64,000 nt of DNA from an uncultured Clostridium sp. (GCA_900552555.1 URZW01000004.1:25260-89259); one strand, 5' to 3'. Positions 17,807-27,261 are shown, numbered from the stretch's first letter. Notes: generated by a model from the letters alone, not told the origin. Numbers and translations: made by a program.

Positions 17807-18406
17807 TTAAAGCTGCGAATTGTAACCTTCGCTATTTCTATTAATCTTTTTATCTAATTCCCATTCTTCTTTTAATATAGAATATATGTATTTATCAATT
17901 TTCTTACCTTCATCATTAATTAACCTGTTTCTCAAAATTCCTTCTCTTGACATTCCAACATTTGTCAGTATATTATGAACCAATTTCGTGTCTCTTTCAT
18001 TTCTATCATAAAATTTTGTTATTACTGTTTCATATTTTTCTTTTGAAAAAATATAATCTATTACAGTCTTTAACACCTCTTCCGGTGTACCATCTTCTCT
18101 ATGTCCCTTTAAAAAGTAAAAAGTTAATTCTCTTTTTTTATCTTTTATGATTCCAGTAGGTAATTTAATATATCCAATTATGTCTTGACTTTCTTTATCC
18201 TCTATAATCCAAAAAATAATTCCATCTTCATTTTCTTTTAATATTGAATTAATTAACGCTTTAGCTTCTATTACATTTCTATAAAGTTTGTGTTCCTTAT
18301 ATTGTGCCATGTTTTCTTTATCTGTTCCCCATCTTTCATATATTTCCTCTGCATCATTCTCATTTGGTTTTCTTAGTATATACCTATCTGTTTCTAGTTG
18401 TTCCAT
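17807..18406 (-). CDS. GNAT-family N-acetyltransferase (RimJ/RimL type)
   Basis: A 199-residue acetyl-CoA-dependent acetyltransferase. It starts LETDRYILRKPNENDAEEIYERW, the usual RimJ/RimL opening. ESQDIIGYIKL, ELTFYFLKGHREDGTPEEVLKTVIDYIF and a C-terminal VGMSREGILRNR follow, matching the GNAT core. The substrate may be a protein N-terminus or a small amine and is unknown. AAAGGAGG precedes the ATG. It is not obviously linked to its neighbours. Confidence 0.82.
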   Translation of the reverse strand: MEQLETDRYILRKPNENDAEEIYERWGTDKENMAQYKEHKLYRNVIEAKALINSILKENEDGIIFWIIEDKESQDIIGYIKLPTGIIKDKKRELTFYFLKGHREDGTPEEVLKTVIDYIFSKEKYETVITKFYDRNERDTKLVHNILTNVGMSREGILRNRLINDEGKKIDKYIYSILKEEWELDKKINRNSEGYNSQL

Positions 18407-18574
18407 TTTGCAACATCCTCCTTTATCTTTATATCTTTTACTTTTTAGGTTTCAAATTATACTACTTTGAAATTATCGATAACGTTTTCTTTTACAAAAT
18501 TGCATTTTTATTTTACAAAAAACATTCTATATTATAGAAAATTGTTTGTAACTTTTTTTATTTTTTATAATATT

Positions 18575-18603
18575 ATAGAACAAAAGCGGACATTAATAAC
18601 ATT
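18575..18603 (+). repeat. 29-bp dispersed repeat, copy 2
   Basis: Identical over 29 bp to 16632-16660 and in the same orientation. It ends 25 bp before the peroxiredoxin start codon, inside its presumed 5' leader. Confidence 0.75.
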
Positions 18604-18628
18604 AAAAACCAGAAAGGAGTTTATTTTT

Positions 18629-19339
18629 ATGGATTATGAATTAATGATGAATGGCAATGTGAAAATAGGGCAAAAAGCGCCAGATTTTGAAGCAACAACA
18701 ACTTTTGGCCAAAGAACTTTAAATGATTATAAAGGCAAATGGTTAGTATTTTTTAGCCATCCAGGAGACTTCACACCAGTATGTACTACAGAAATGATTG
18801 CATTTTCACGAGCATATACATATTTTCAGCAAATTAATACTGAACTTTTAGGATTAAGCATTGACAGCAATCCATCTCATTTAGCTTGGATGTATGATAT
18901 TTATTGCAGAACTGGTATACAACTTCCATTCCCTATTGTTGCAGATAGAAATGGTCAAATTGCAAGAAAATATGGCATGATTTCTAATGATGTAAGTACA
19001 ACAGAAACTGTTAGAAATGTTTTTATTATTGATGATAAAGGAATTGTTAGAACGATTTTTGTTTATCCTTTAAATGTTGGTAGATTTGTTCCTGAAATTA
19101 TAAGAACTGTTCAGGCTCTTCAAATGGCTGACTGCAGTAAAGGTTCTACCGGTGCTAATTGGATACCTGGGCAACCTGTTATTGTTCCTGCACCAAAGAC
19201 TTTTGAAGAACTTCAAGAAAGACAAAATTATATTAAAGAAAATCAAAATGGAATTAGCTGGTATTTAAGCTTTAAAGAACCTCCAAAAATTTGTGAATAT
19301 TATGAAAGTAAAGGCAATAATGAAGATAATTTCAAATAA
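18629..19339 (+). CDS. Peroxiredoxin (Prx6/AhpC-TSA type)
   Basis: A 236-residue thiol peroxidase. The peroxidatic cysteine lies in FFSHPGDFTPVCTTEMIAFSRAY (Cys near 51). A long C-terminal part with PFPIVADRNGQIARKYGM and GANWIPGQPVIVP is typical of Prx6-clade enzymes. A further Cys in MADCSKG and one in PPKICEYY could act in resolution. It reduces hydrogen peroxide or organic peroxides in the cytosol. ATG at 18629 is chosen because GAAAGGAG precedes it; the upstream frame extension is AT-rich leader. Confidence 0.92.
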   Translation: MDYELMMNGNVKIGQKAPDFEATTTFGQRTLNDYKGKWLVFFSHPGDFTPVCTTEMIAFSRAYTYFQQINTELLGLSIDSNPSHLAWMYDIYCRTGIQLPFPIVADRNGQIARKYGMISNDVSTTETVRNVFIIDDKGIVRTIFVYPLNVGRFVPEIIRTVQALQMADCSKGSTGANWIPGQPVIVPAPKTFEELQERQNYIKENQNGISWYLSFKEPPKICEYYESKGNNEDNFK

Positions 19340-19487
19340 TTTTTAAAAATTCTATACTACTATAAGAAATTGACTTTATCTTTGCATCAATTTTATATAT
19401 TTTTATTTTGTATAATTTTTTGATTTTTTATCCATACTAAAATAGAATTTAATTTAAATTTATTCTATTTTTATTGGAGGTCTTGGC

Positions 19488-19649
19488 ATGGAAAAGAATC
19501 AAAAAATATGTTGTAGTGTAACAAGTTGTAAACATAACAACTTAGAAAATCGTTGTCAATTAACAAAAATACAAGTATCACCTATTCAAGATTGTGATAC
19601 TCAAAAAGCTGATGAATCAATGTGTTCAAGCTACGAATATGAAAAATAA
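19488..19649 (+). CDS. DUF1540 cysteine-rich small protein
   Basis: A 53-residue protein with seven cysteines arranged CC-x4-C near the N-terminus, then RCQL, QDC and SMCSSYEYEK, the DUF1540 pattern seen in Clostridia and possibly metal-binding. ATTGGAGG lies 9 bases before the ATG. It lies 148 bp after the peroxiredoxin gene in the same direction and ends before a strong terminator. Function is unknown. Confidence 0.8.
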   Translation: MEKNQKICCSVTSCKHNNLENRCQLTKIQVSPIQDCDTQKADESMCSSYEYEK

Positions 19650-19663
19650 TTCAATAAAAATTT

Positions 19664-19714
19664 AAAAGGCTATAATTTTTATAATTTTTTCACTTATAAA
19701 ATTATAGCCTTTTT
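19664..19714. terminator. Terminator after the DUF1540 gene
   Basis: AAAAGGCTATAATTTT pairs with AAAATTATAGCCTTTT, followed by a T-rich stretch. The long stem works for the plus strand and possibly for both. Confidence 0.85.
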
Positions 19715-19743
19715 CATATTTTATTTTAACTTTTTCTTATGAT

Positions 19744-19794
19744 AATGTCCCATTTGGAATCGATGTCCCAAAAAGGACACTCAAAATGACATTA
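19744..19794. repeat. REP-like element, diverged
   Basis: Contains AATGTCCCATTTGGAATCGATGTCCC and AAAAAGGACA. The internal GGAATCGATGTCCC recurs as GGAACCGATGTCCC near 59692. It abuts the stop codon of the downstream ABC exporter gene. Confidence 0.55.
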
Positions 19795-21666
19795 TTCTAC
19801 TTCATCATTGCAATCCTCAAATTGAGAATTATATAATTTTGCATAGAAACCATCTTTTGCAAGTAATTCCTCGTGTGTACCCTGTTCAACAATATCGCCG
19901 TGGTCCATAACTAAAATCAAATCAGCATTTTTTATTGTAGATAATCTATGTGCAATAATAAAACTTGTTCTACCTTTCATTAAATTATCCATAGCGGCTT
20001 GAATTTGTTGTTCAGTTCTTGTATCGATTGAACTTGTAGCCTCATCTAAAATCAATATTTTAGGGTCTGCAAGTATAACTCTAGCAATTGTTAGCAATTG
20101 TTTTTGACCTGCAGATATATTTGTTGATTCTTCATTAATTTTTGCGTCATATCCTTTTGATAATGTTTTTATATAATGATGTATATGTGCTGCTTTTGCT
20201 GCTTTTATTACATCAGAATCTGTTGCATCTGGCATACTATATTTAATATTTTCTTTTATAGTTCCACCAAATAGCCATGTATCTTGAAGAACCATCCCAA
20301 ACATTTTTCTAAGGTCTCCACGTTTAAAATCTTTGATATTGTGACCATCTAATAAGATTTCACCACTATTTACATCATAAAATCTCATTAATAATTTAAC
20401 CATTGTTGTTTTTCCAGCACCTGTTGGACCAACAATTGCAATTTTTTGGCCATCTTTAACTTTTGCATTAAAGTCATTTATTATTGTTTTTTCTGGGTCA
20501 TATCCAAAATGAACATTTTTAAATTCAATGTTTCCTTTTAAACCATCTGTTGATACTGGGTTCTTTATATCTTCAACTTCTTCTGGTTCTTCTAAGAATT
20601 CAAATATTCTTTCAGCAGCTGCAATCATTGATTGTATTGTACTTGATATTTGTGCAACTTGACCTATTGGCTGTGTAAATTGCTTGTTATATTGTATAAA
20701 ACTTTGTATATTACCAACTGTTATTCTTCCTTTTACTGCAAAATATCCACCTAAAATTGCTACTGCAACATATCCAACATTACCTACAAAGTTCATTAAT
20801 GGATGCATTAAACCTGATAAAAATTGTGAACGCCATCCTGATTTGTATAACTCTTCATTTTCTTTTTCAAATTCTTTTATTGCTTGTTCTTCTCTTCCGA
20901 AAACTTTAACAATATTGTGTCCACCATAAACTTCTTCCACTTGGCCATTTACATGCCCTAAGTATTCTTGTTGTTTTACGAAATATTTTTGTGATTTTCC
21001 TATTACTTTTTTAAGTATTACTCCTGATATTGGTAATATTAATAAACTTACAATTGTCATTTCCCAACTTATTGAGAACATCATTACTAATATCCCTAAA
21101 ATTGTGAAAACCGATGTTATAATTTGTGTAATACTTTGGTTTAGTCCTGTACTTAATGTATCAACATCATTTGATATTATTGACAATACTTCACCATTTG
21201 TTTTTTTGTCAAAATATTTCATTGGCAATTTATTTATTTTTACTGTTAATTCATTTCTAATTTTATATGTTACTTTTTGTGCAACACCTGCCATAATGTA
21301 ACTTTGAATCATTGAGAATAGTGCACTTATACCATATAATCCTAATGCAAATAAAATAATTTTTCCTATTTTGGCAAAATCTATTCCACCAGTTCTGTTT
21401 ATTTTGTTCATTAGTCCTGTATATATTTCTGTTGTAGCATTTCCTAAGATTTTTGGTCCAACAATACTAAATATTGTACTTCCAATTGCAAATATCATTA
21501 CAATTATTATTGCTATTTTATAACTTGATAATCTTTTCCCTAATTTTTTTGTTGTTCCTTTTACATCCTTTGCTTTTTCCACTGGACCACGACCTCCTGG
21601 TCCACCGCCCATTGGTCCGCGTCCTCTCATTCTTGGAGGTTTATTTGTTGTTTGATTATTACTCAT
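19792..21666 (-). CDS. ABC exporter half-transporter, subunit 2
   Basis: A 624-residue fused membrane-ATPase protein: a Gly/Arg/Pro-rich N-terminal tail (RMRGRGPMGGGPGGRGP), six hydrophobic segments (about 50-330) and a C-terminal ATPase. The ATPase has Walker A GPTGAGKTT, signature ISAGQKQL (a variant of LSGGQ), Walker B ILILDEATSSID with the catalytic Glu, and the IAHRLSTI switch. The start overlaps the preceding ABC gene by 8 bp, so the two subunits are translationally coupled, as in BmrCD/LmrCD heterodimers. The likely substrate is a drug or lipid, which is not determinable. Confidence 0.93.
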   Translation of the reverse strand: MSNNQTTNKPPRMRGRGPMGGGPGGRGPVEKAKDVKGTTKKLGKRLSSYKIAIIIVMIFAIGSTIFSIVGPKILGNATTEIYTGLMNKINRTGGIDFAKIGKIILFALGLYGISALFSMIQSYIMAGVAQKVTYKIRNELTVKINKLPMKYFDKKTNGEVLSIISNDVDTLSTGLNQSITQIITSVFTILGILVMMFSISWEMTIVSLLILPISGVILKKVIGKSQKYFVKQQEYLGHVNGQVEEVYGGHNIVKVFGREEQAIKEFEKENEELYKSGWRSQFLSGLMHPLMNFVGNVGYVAVAILGGYFAVKGRITVGNIQSFIQYNKQFTQPIGQVAQISSTIQSMIAAAERIFEFLEEPEEVEDIKNPVSTDGLKGNIEFKNVHFGYDPEKTIINDFNAKVKDGQKIAIVGPTGAGKTTMVKLLMRFYDVNSGEILLDGHNIKDFKRGDLRKMFGMVLQDTWLFGGTIKENIKYSMPDATDSDVIKAAKAAHIHHYIKTLSKGYDAKINEESTNISAGQKQLLTIARVILADPKILILDEATSSIDTRTEQQIQAAMDNLMKGRTSFIIAHRLSTIKNADLILVMDHGDIVEQGTHEELLAKDGFYAKLYNSQFEDCNDEVE

Positions 21667-24040
21667 GTTCTTTACCTCCTTCTCCCATTAATTGATTATT
21701 TTCAGTTCTTAAATTAGAATCTTGTAAGTTTAGTTCTTCTGCTGAAAGTTGTGATAATGCAATTTGTTTATATGTTTCATTAGTTTTGATCAACTCTTCA
21801 TGTGTTCCTTTTCCTACAACTTTTCCATCTTCTAATACTATAATTTGGTCAGCATTTAAAATTGTATTAATTCTTTGCGCTACAATAATTACTGTTTTGT
21901 CTTGTGTCTTTTTAGCAAGTTCTGCTCTTAAAATACTATCTGTTTTGAAATCAAGTGCAGAAAAACTATCGTCAAACACTAATATTTCTGGGTCAATTGC
22001 TATTGCTCTTGCAATTGATAATCTTTGTTTTTGACCACCAGATACATTACTTCCGCCTTGTGCAATTGGCTCTTGATATTTTTCCGGTTTTGATTCAATA
22101 AATTCAGTTGCCTGTGCTATTTGAGCAGCCTCAATCATTTGCTCGTCAGACATGTTTGGATTTCCATATTTTATATTAGATTCTATTGTTCCAGAGAACA
22201 ATATTCCTTTTTGTGGTACAAATCCTATAATTTTTCTTAGGTCTTTATTTGATATATCTTTAATGTCAACACCATCTATCAAAAGATTTCCTGATGTTAT
22301 ATCATAAAATCTAGGTATCAAATTAACTATTGTAGATTTTCCACTACCTGTACTTCCTATGATAGCAGTTGTTTTTCCTGGTTCTGCTGTAAATGAAATA
22401 TCACTTAAAACCTCTTCATCACTATCTGGATATCTAAATGAAACATTTTTAAATTCAACAAGTCCTTTTTTGTTTGGATTTAATTTTTTAGGTTCTTTAC
22501 TATCTTTTATCGCTTCATCTGTTTCGATTATTTCATTTATACGATTTGCAGATACTGATGCTCTTGGTAACATTATTGAAACCATTGATATCATTAAGAA
22601 GCTCATTACAATTTGCATTGTATATTGAATAAATGCCATCATATTTCCAACTTGCATTGTTCCATTATCAATTCCATGTGCTCCAACCCACACGATTAAC
22701 AATGAAATTCCATTCATAATTAACATTAATGTTGGCATCATAAAACTCATTGCTCTGTTAACAAAAAGGTTAGTTTTTGTTAAATCAACATTTGCTTTAT
22801 CAAATCTTTTTTCTTCTTTCTTTTCTGTATTGAATGCTCTAATTACTGGTAAACCTGTTAAGATTTCTCTTGCAACTAGGTTTAGTTTATCAATTAATTG
22901 TTGTAATTTTTTGAATCTTGGCATTGCAATTATAAATAATGTTGCAACTACAAATAAAATTGCTATAATTGCTACTCCTATTATCCATGCCATTGAGTTA
23001 TCACTTTGATTTAGTACTCTTAAAAATCCTCCAATACCTATAATTGGTGCATATACAAGAACTCTAAATAGTATTGCTATTAACCCTTGAATTTGTTGAA
23101 TATCATTTGTTGAACGCGTTATTAAAGATGCTGTACTATATTCTGAAAATTCTTTGTTTGAAAATCTAAGTACTTTTTTGAATACTTTTTCTCTTAATGT
23201 TTTTGCAAGTCTTGCTGCAACTCTTGCAGATAAACACATAATTGATATTGCAGATATCATAATTATTAATGATATTCCAAGCATTTTTAATCCTGCCATT
23301 ATTATGTATTGATTTTGTATGCTGTCTGTATTCATTCCTATTGCTTTGTATTCATTTTTAACTTCTTGTATTGCCGCTTGTTCTAATATGCTTTCTTGCA
23401 TATCATCAATTTTTTGATTTACTGTTTCCAGCATTTGATCAAGTTGCTCTTTTGGCATTTGCTTAATTATTTCAATTAAACTCATATTTTGCATTGCTGT
23501 TTTTTGCTGTTCTAACATTTTTGTCTGCATTGCACTGTTTTGTGCATTTGCTTGTGTCTGTGTATTTGTTTGTGCACCTGCTGACATTTGTTCTATCATC
23601 TGTTGTTTCATTTGTTCAGCAGTTTCTTCATTTTCTAATGTACTAAGCATCATTAGAGGTTTAGCCATTAAGGAATCCAATTCATCTTGTTCACTGCTAC
23701 TTATTTTTTTAATTTTATATAAAGATTCATTTTCTAATGCTGGATATTTTTTTACTAATTTTTCATATTCGGCACTATCTAAATTATATTTTGATATTTC
23801 CTCATATGATGCTAAAATTTTGTCGTCTTCCTCTGTAAATATTAGCATATTATCTATTTCTGATTTTCTTATTACTTCTGGTGCTACATTTTCAATTCCA
23901 CCATTTTGGATACCTACATTGACTATTTTTGATGTGTAGTCTGGTAATGTTAAATCTCCTGCTGCTTGAACTATTAATAATAGTACTATTGTAATTACTG
24001 ATATCCATGATTCTTTTAAATTTTTTAATACTTTAAACAT
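21659..24040 (-). CDS. ABC exporter half-transporter, subunit 1, with large extracytoplasmic insertion
   Basis: A 793-residue subunit. After the first hydrophobic segment (about 13-30) there is an unusual region of about 210 residues rich in Gln, Met, Glu and Ala (QMKQQMIEQMSAGAQTNTQ), predicted outside the cell. The remaining membrane helices and the ATPase follow, with Walker A GSTGSGKST, signature VSGGQKQR and Walker B ILVFDDSFSALD. Asp replaces the catalytic Glu in FDDS, the mark of the degenerate site in heterodimeric exporters. The insertion accounts for most of the excess over the usual ~580 residues. It is first of the pair behind the TetR gene. Confidence 0.93.
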   Translation of the reverse strand: MFKVLKNLKESWISVITIVLLLIVQAAGDLTLPDYTSKIVNVGIQNGGIENVAPEVIRKSEIDNMLIFTEEDDKILASYEEISKYNLDSAEYEKLVKKYPALENESLYKIKKISSSEQDELDSLMAKPLMMLSTLENEETAEQMKQQMIEQMSAGAQTNTQTQANAQNSAMQTKMLEQQKTAMQNMSLIEIIKQMPKEQLDQMLETVNQKIDDMQESILEQAAIQEVKNEYKAIGMNTDSIQNQYIIMAGLKMLGISLIIMISAISIMCLSARVAARLAKTLREKVFKKVLRFSNKEFSEYSTASLITRSTNDIQQIQGLIAILFRVLVYAPIIGIGGFLRVLNQSDNSMAWIIGVAIIAILFVVATLFIIAMPRFKKLQQLIDKLNLVAREILTGLPVIRAFNTEKKEEKRFDKANVDLTKTNLFVNRAMSFMMPTLMLIMNGISLLIVWVGAHGIDNGTMQVGNMMAFIQYTMQIVMSFLMISMVSIMLPRASVSANRINEIIETDEAIKDSKEPKKLNPNKKGLVEFKNVSFRYPDSDEEVLSDISFTAEPGKTTAIIGSTGSGKSTIVNLIPRFYDITSGNLLIDGVDIKDISNKDLRKIIGFVPQKGILFSGTIESNIKYGNPNMSDEQMIEAAQIAQATEFIESKPEKYQEPIAQGGSNVSGGQKQRLSIARAIAIDPEILVFDDSFSALDFKTDSILRAELAKKTQDKTVIIVAQRINTILNADQIIVLEDGKVVGKGTHEELIKTNETYKQIALSQLSAEELNLQDSNLRTENNQLMGEGGKEHE

Positions 24041-24654
24041 GCTTTTCTCCTCTCATAATTCCATATTTCAAATATTCAATTTGTTTTAAGAAATTTTCTC
24101 TTGCTTCTTCTTTTGAGTCATATTTAAATCTCATTACAATTGCCTTCGTAGTTACTGTAAATAAGATTTTCTCTACGATTTCAAATTCTTCTTTTGAATT
24201 TACTCTTAAATTTGAAGTATCAATATACTCATAAAAATCCTTTATTTTTTTAGGTCTTTCTTCTACAAATTTTTTGAATATTTTACCATCATCACTTGTT
24301 TTTAAGTTTCCAAATATTTTTCTGTAAAATTCCATATCTTCGTTTTTTATCAGGTTATTATCTACACAGTCATACATTGATATAAAAATTTTAAATATGT
24401 CACCTTTAGATTTTATTACTTTTTCCTGCATTTGTGCATTCATTTCTTTAAAATGTATATTTAAAATATACCCGTAATAAATCTTCTTTACTTTCAAAAT
24501 ATTGATAAAAACTTCCTCTTGCAATATCTGCATCTTCTACAATATTTTTTATTGATGTCTGTTCAAATGGTACTCGCGCAAATTCTTTTTTTGCTGCTTT
24601 TATTATTTTGTCTTTTTTTTCTTCTGGCAACTTTACAAATGTTTCTTTTGGCAT
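24033..24654 (-). pseudogene. TetR/AcrR-family repressor, interrupted by a frameshift
   Basis: The first frame gives MPKETFVKLPEEKKDKIIKAAKKEF...TSIKNIVEDADIARGSFYQYFESKEDLL, a complete TetR helix-turn-helix. It stops soon after, at about 24448. A second frame from about 24470 supplies the matching ligand-binding domain (YILNIHFKEMNAQMQEKV... to LKQIEYLKYGIMRGEKHV). The junction lies at CGGGTATATT, near 24465-24475; one extra or missing base explains it. ATG at 24654 has AAAGGTGG upstream. The 3' end overlaps the exporter gene by 8 bp, so it is the local repressor of that operon. A sequencing or assembly error is possible. Confidence 0.85.
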
Positions 24655-24756
24655 TTTTTCACCACCTTTTATTATCATTTTTTACTATTGTCTTTTTCTC
24701 TTATAGTGACAAACTATTTTTTGTTCATGTCTGTATAAATTATTTCAAAAAATAAA

Positions 24757-24801
24757 ATGACACTGTGTCATTATTATAAGTGACACGGTGTCATTTGTCA
24801 A
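24757..24801 (-). promoter_or_regulatory. Exporter-operon promoter with twin TetR operators
   Basis: On the minus strand TTGACA (24796-24801) and TATAAT (24773-24778) are 17 bp apart, a perfect consensus. One palindrome with TGACAC-C-GTGTCA core (24780-24794) fills the spacer and a second (TGACAC-A-GTGTCA, 24757-24771) begins just after the -10. Centres are 23 bp apart. Occupation by the adjacent TetR protein would block RNA polymerase. Confidence 0.9.
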
Positions 24802-24866
24802 TATTTTTATTGTATCTTTTTTGTGAATTCTTTGTGAACATTAATTATAAAATATAAATATCTGCT

Positions 24867-25021
24867 TTATAAAATATTTAAAATCTCATCTATTTTAGAT
24901 ACAGTATAATATTTAATTTGTTTTGTCCTTCTTCAGTTTCTAATTCACAATATTCGTTATAATATTCATTTTTCCAAGGTATTAGCGTATTATCTATATC
25001 AAATATTACTCTTTTTATCAT
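24867..25021 (-). pseudogene. Remnant of a HAD-family hydrolase gene
   Basis: ATG at 25021 begins MIKRVIFDIDNTLIPWKNEYYN, the first catalytic motif (DxDxT) of a haloacid dehalogenase-type phosphatase, but the frame stops after 43 residues. In another frame the same DNA ends IKYYTVSKIDEILNIL and stop, which resembles the usual C-terminus of such proteins. The middle of about 150 or more codons is missing. I read this as an internal deletion leaving only the two ends. It lies between lexA and the exporter operon, in the same direction. Confidence 0.65.
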
Positions 25022-25092
25022 CTCATCTAATATAATCAATTTTATAATGCATTAATCAAAAATTGATTATTCCCTTTCTACAAATTAAATCA

Positions 25093-25743
25093 CTACATTT
25101 TTCTAAATACGCCACATACTTTTCCCAAAATCTCACAATTTGGAACTATTATTGGGTCCATTGTACTGTTTTCAGGTTGTAATCTTATGTGATCTGTTTC
25201 TTTATAGAATGTTTTTACAGTTGCTTCATCTTCTATTAACGCAACAACAATTTCACCATTATTTGCATTGCTTTGTTTTCTTACTAATATGTAATCACCA
25301 TCTAAAATTCCTGCCTCTATCATACTTTCCCCTCTAACTGTAAGCATAAAACAGTCAGAATTTCCAACAAAGTCAATTGGAATTGGGAATGTATCTGTTA
25401 CATTTTCAACTGCTAAAATAGGCATTCCTGCAGTAATTTTTCCAACAACTGGTACTTCTACTAATTCTTTTTGTGTGTAGAAGTCTTTTGTTGATGTTTT
25501 CTTTGCTTCTCCATCTGTTCCTTTTAATAGTCTTAGTGTTCTTCCTTTTTTATCTTGTTTTTTTATATATCCTTTATCTTCTAGTCTTGCTAAATATCCA
25601 TGTACTGTTGCTGTTGAACTTAATCCAACTGCTTTTCCTATTTCTCTTACTGATGGTGGATATCCTACATTCATTATTTGTTTTTCAATATATCTTAGTA
25701 TTGCTTTTTCTCTTACATTTAATTCTGGTCTTTTTCTTGGCAT
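25093..25743 (-). CDS. lexA: SOS repressor LexA
   Basis: A 216-residue repressor-protease of the SOS response. The N-terminal winged helix has GYPPSVREIGKAVGLSSTATVHGYLARLEDKGYI. The self-cleavage site Ala105-Gly106 is in KITAGMP. The catalytic Ser140 is in RGESMIEAG and Lys177 in EATVKTF. ATG at 25743 (MPRKRPELNVREK) is chosen because TGGAGTG lies at good spacing; the longer frame has no site. It is single-gene, with its own promoter. Confidence 0.97.
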   Translation of the reverse strand: MPRKRPELNVREKAILRYIEKQIMNVGYPPSVREIGKAVGLSSTATVHGYLARLEDKGYIKKQDKKGRTLRLLKGTDGEAKKTSTKDFYTQKELVEVPVVGKITAGMPILAVENVTDTFPIPIDFVGNSDCFMLTVRGESMIEAGILDGDYILVRKQSNANNGEIVVALIEDEATVKTFYKETDHIRLQPENSTMDPIIVPNCEILGKVCGVFRKM

Positions 25744-25772
25744 TTGACTCACTCCATTTCTCATTTTTGTAC

Positions 25773-25801
25773 ATAATATCACACAAACAAAAAAATGTCA
25801 A
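25773..25801 (-). promoter_or_regulatory. lexA promoter
   Basis: On the minus strand TTGACA (25796-25801), 17 bp, then TATTAT (25773-25778), 30 bp before the lexA start codon. I found no clear GAAC-N4-GTTC SOS box in it. Confidence 0.7.
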
Positions 25802-25869
25802 ACATAAATTTGCTTTTTTTAAAATTTTTTTAGGGAAAATCTTTAGTTTTCCCTAAATTTCAAATTATT

Positions 25870-27261
25870 TTATTTAAATCTTTTTCCTTTTGAATGTTTT
25901 TTACGTTTTGGTTTTTCTTCTTCCTCTTCAAAAATTTCTTTTTCATTATCTTGTGTAGGATTAACAGGATTATTTGAAGTTTCAAACATATTTATTTCTT
26001 CATTGTCTTTTGTACTATCAAATAGATTCTCATATGGCACAAATGCTTTATCCTTAGCACCTCTTATTTTTTTGATAATAACAAAAACCACTATTATTAA
26101 TATAATTCCTGCAATTCCAGCTATTATAATTATTTTTTTCATTTTATCTTGATTTGCTTTATTATCCTGGTTTTCTACTGATTTATTTACTATTATTTGA
26201 TATGCAACATTTTGGTCTTCTGTATCACCTTTTACTAAAATTGTAATTATATTTTCACCATCTTGTAAATTTTCATTTCCTGTTATTTCGACATTAGCAT
26301 TTTCTTGTGTTGCAATTGCTTTAATATCTAATTTGTCCAAATTTTCGTTTAATTCTATTCTGTATTCATATACATCTGTTTGAAATTCTGGATTTAATGA
26401 AAAACCTGAAACAGATAACTGTTTTAGTCCGAAGCTTTCATTTGTTTCTTCTGTTTCGCTTGTTTCTTCATTAACAACTTCATTTGTAGTTTCATTTTCT
26501 GTACTATTACCATCTTTAGCTTTTCTTGTTACATTTAATGTATATTTTTTTTGAGCTTTTCCGTCTTCTGATGTTACAACTACTTCAAATGTATTTGCAC
26601 CCTCTTTTAAATTTTTCTTTCCTGTTCCTGATATTGTTTGGCCATTTTGTCCTTTATTTGCATATATTTCTATTGATTCTACATCATTTGGTACCTCTGT
26701 ACTATATGAAAGCTTATTTGCACTAAATCCAGAAAAATCATTTGGCCTAATTCCCAAATTAGACAATGTTGTCACATTTGATTTTGAGTTTGAAGTTGAT
26801 GTTTCTCCTATTTGAGAAGCATTATTCTCTGTGTGTCCTGAACTTTGATTTTTAGCTTTGACTGTAATTGTAGCAGTACAACTTGAATCTGGTACTGTAG
26901 ATAAATTCACATCTCCCATTCCACTAGCAGAAAAACTTACCTTAAATGTTTGATCTTTCTCAACATTTGGCGCTTTAAATTGAAATGTTGCTAAACTAGT
27001 CATTCCACCAGTTGCTTTAGCATCAGAAATTGTAGTAGTTCCAGCTCCAGTACCTCCTGAACTTGTTACAAAGGTTAACCCACTATAACCTGTTGCTTTA
27101 ACTGTATATGCTGATACAGAAACATTTGAAGTAACTGATACTGAAAAACTTTCTCCTGAATTTACAACTTTTGATGTAGCCGATATTGCAGCTTTTGATA
27201 CAACATTATATGTTGCAATTAAAAATAAGAACGTTATTATTATTTTTACTACCTTTTTCAT
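25870..27261 (-). CDS. Membrane-anchored surface protein: cohesin-like domain plus cadherin-like domains
   Basis: A 463-residue protein. A signal peptide (MKKVVKIIITFLFLIATYNVVSKA) is followed by a beta-rich domain at about 25-135 (SKVVNSGESFSVSVTSN ... SLATFQFKAP ... DVNLS) with the shape of a cohesin. Two cadherin-like beta-sandwich repeats follow (about 160-245 and 270-360; phrases LKEGANTFEVVVTSEDGKAQKKYTLNVTR and LQDGENIITILVKGD). A membrane helix (about 375-397) and a Lys/Arg-rich cytoplasmic tail end it. ATG at 27261 has AAAGGAAAA upstream. It is 57 bp after a dockerin-bearing protein gene, suggesting an anchoring partner. The cohesin assignment is by pattern only. Confidence 0.8.
   Translation of the reverse strand: MKKVVKIIITFLFLIATYNVVSKAAISATSKVVNSGESFSVSVTSNVSVSAYTVKATGYSGLTFVTSSGGTGAGTTTISDAKATGGMTSLATFQFKAPNVEKDQTFKVSFSASGMGDVNLSTVPDSSCTATITVKAKNQSSGHTENNASQIGETSTSNSKSNVTTLSNLGIRPNDFSGFSANKLSYSTEVPNDVESIEIYANKGQNGQTISGTGKKNLKEGANTFEVVVTSEDGKAQKKYTLNVTRKAKDGNSTENETTNEVVNEETSETEETNESFGLKQLSVSGFSLNPEFQTDVYEYRIELNENLDKLDIKAIATQENANVEITGNENLQDGENIITILVKGDTEDQNVAYQIIVNKSVENQDNKANQDKMKKIIIIAGIAGIILIIVVFVIIKKIRGAKDKAFVPYENLFDSTKDNEEINMFETSNNPVNPTQDNEKEIFEEEEEKPKRKKHSKGKRFK

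Noticed and set aside
25744..25820. SOS box in the lexA promoter
   Set aside because: No GAAC-N4-GTTC or close variant is found by eye.
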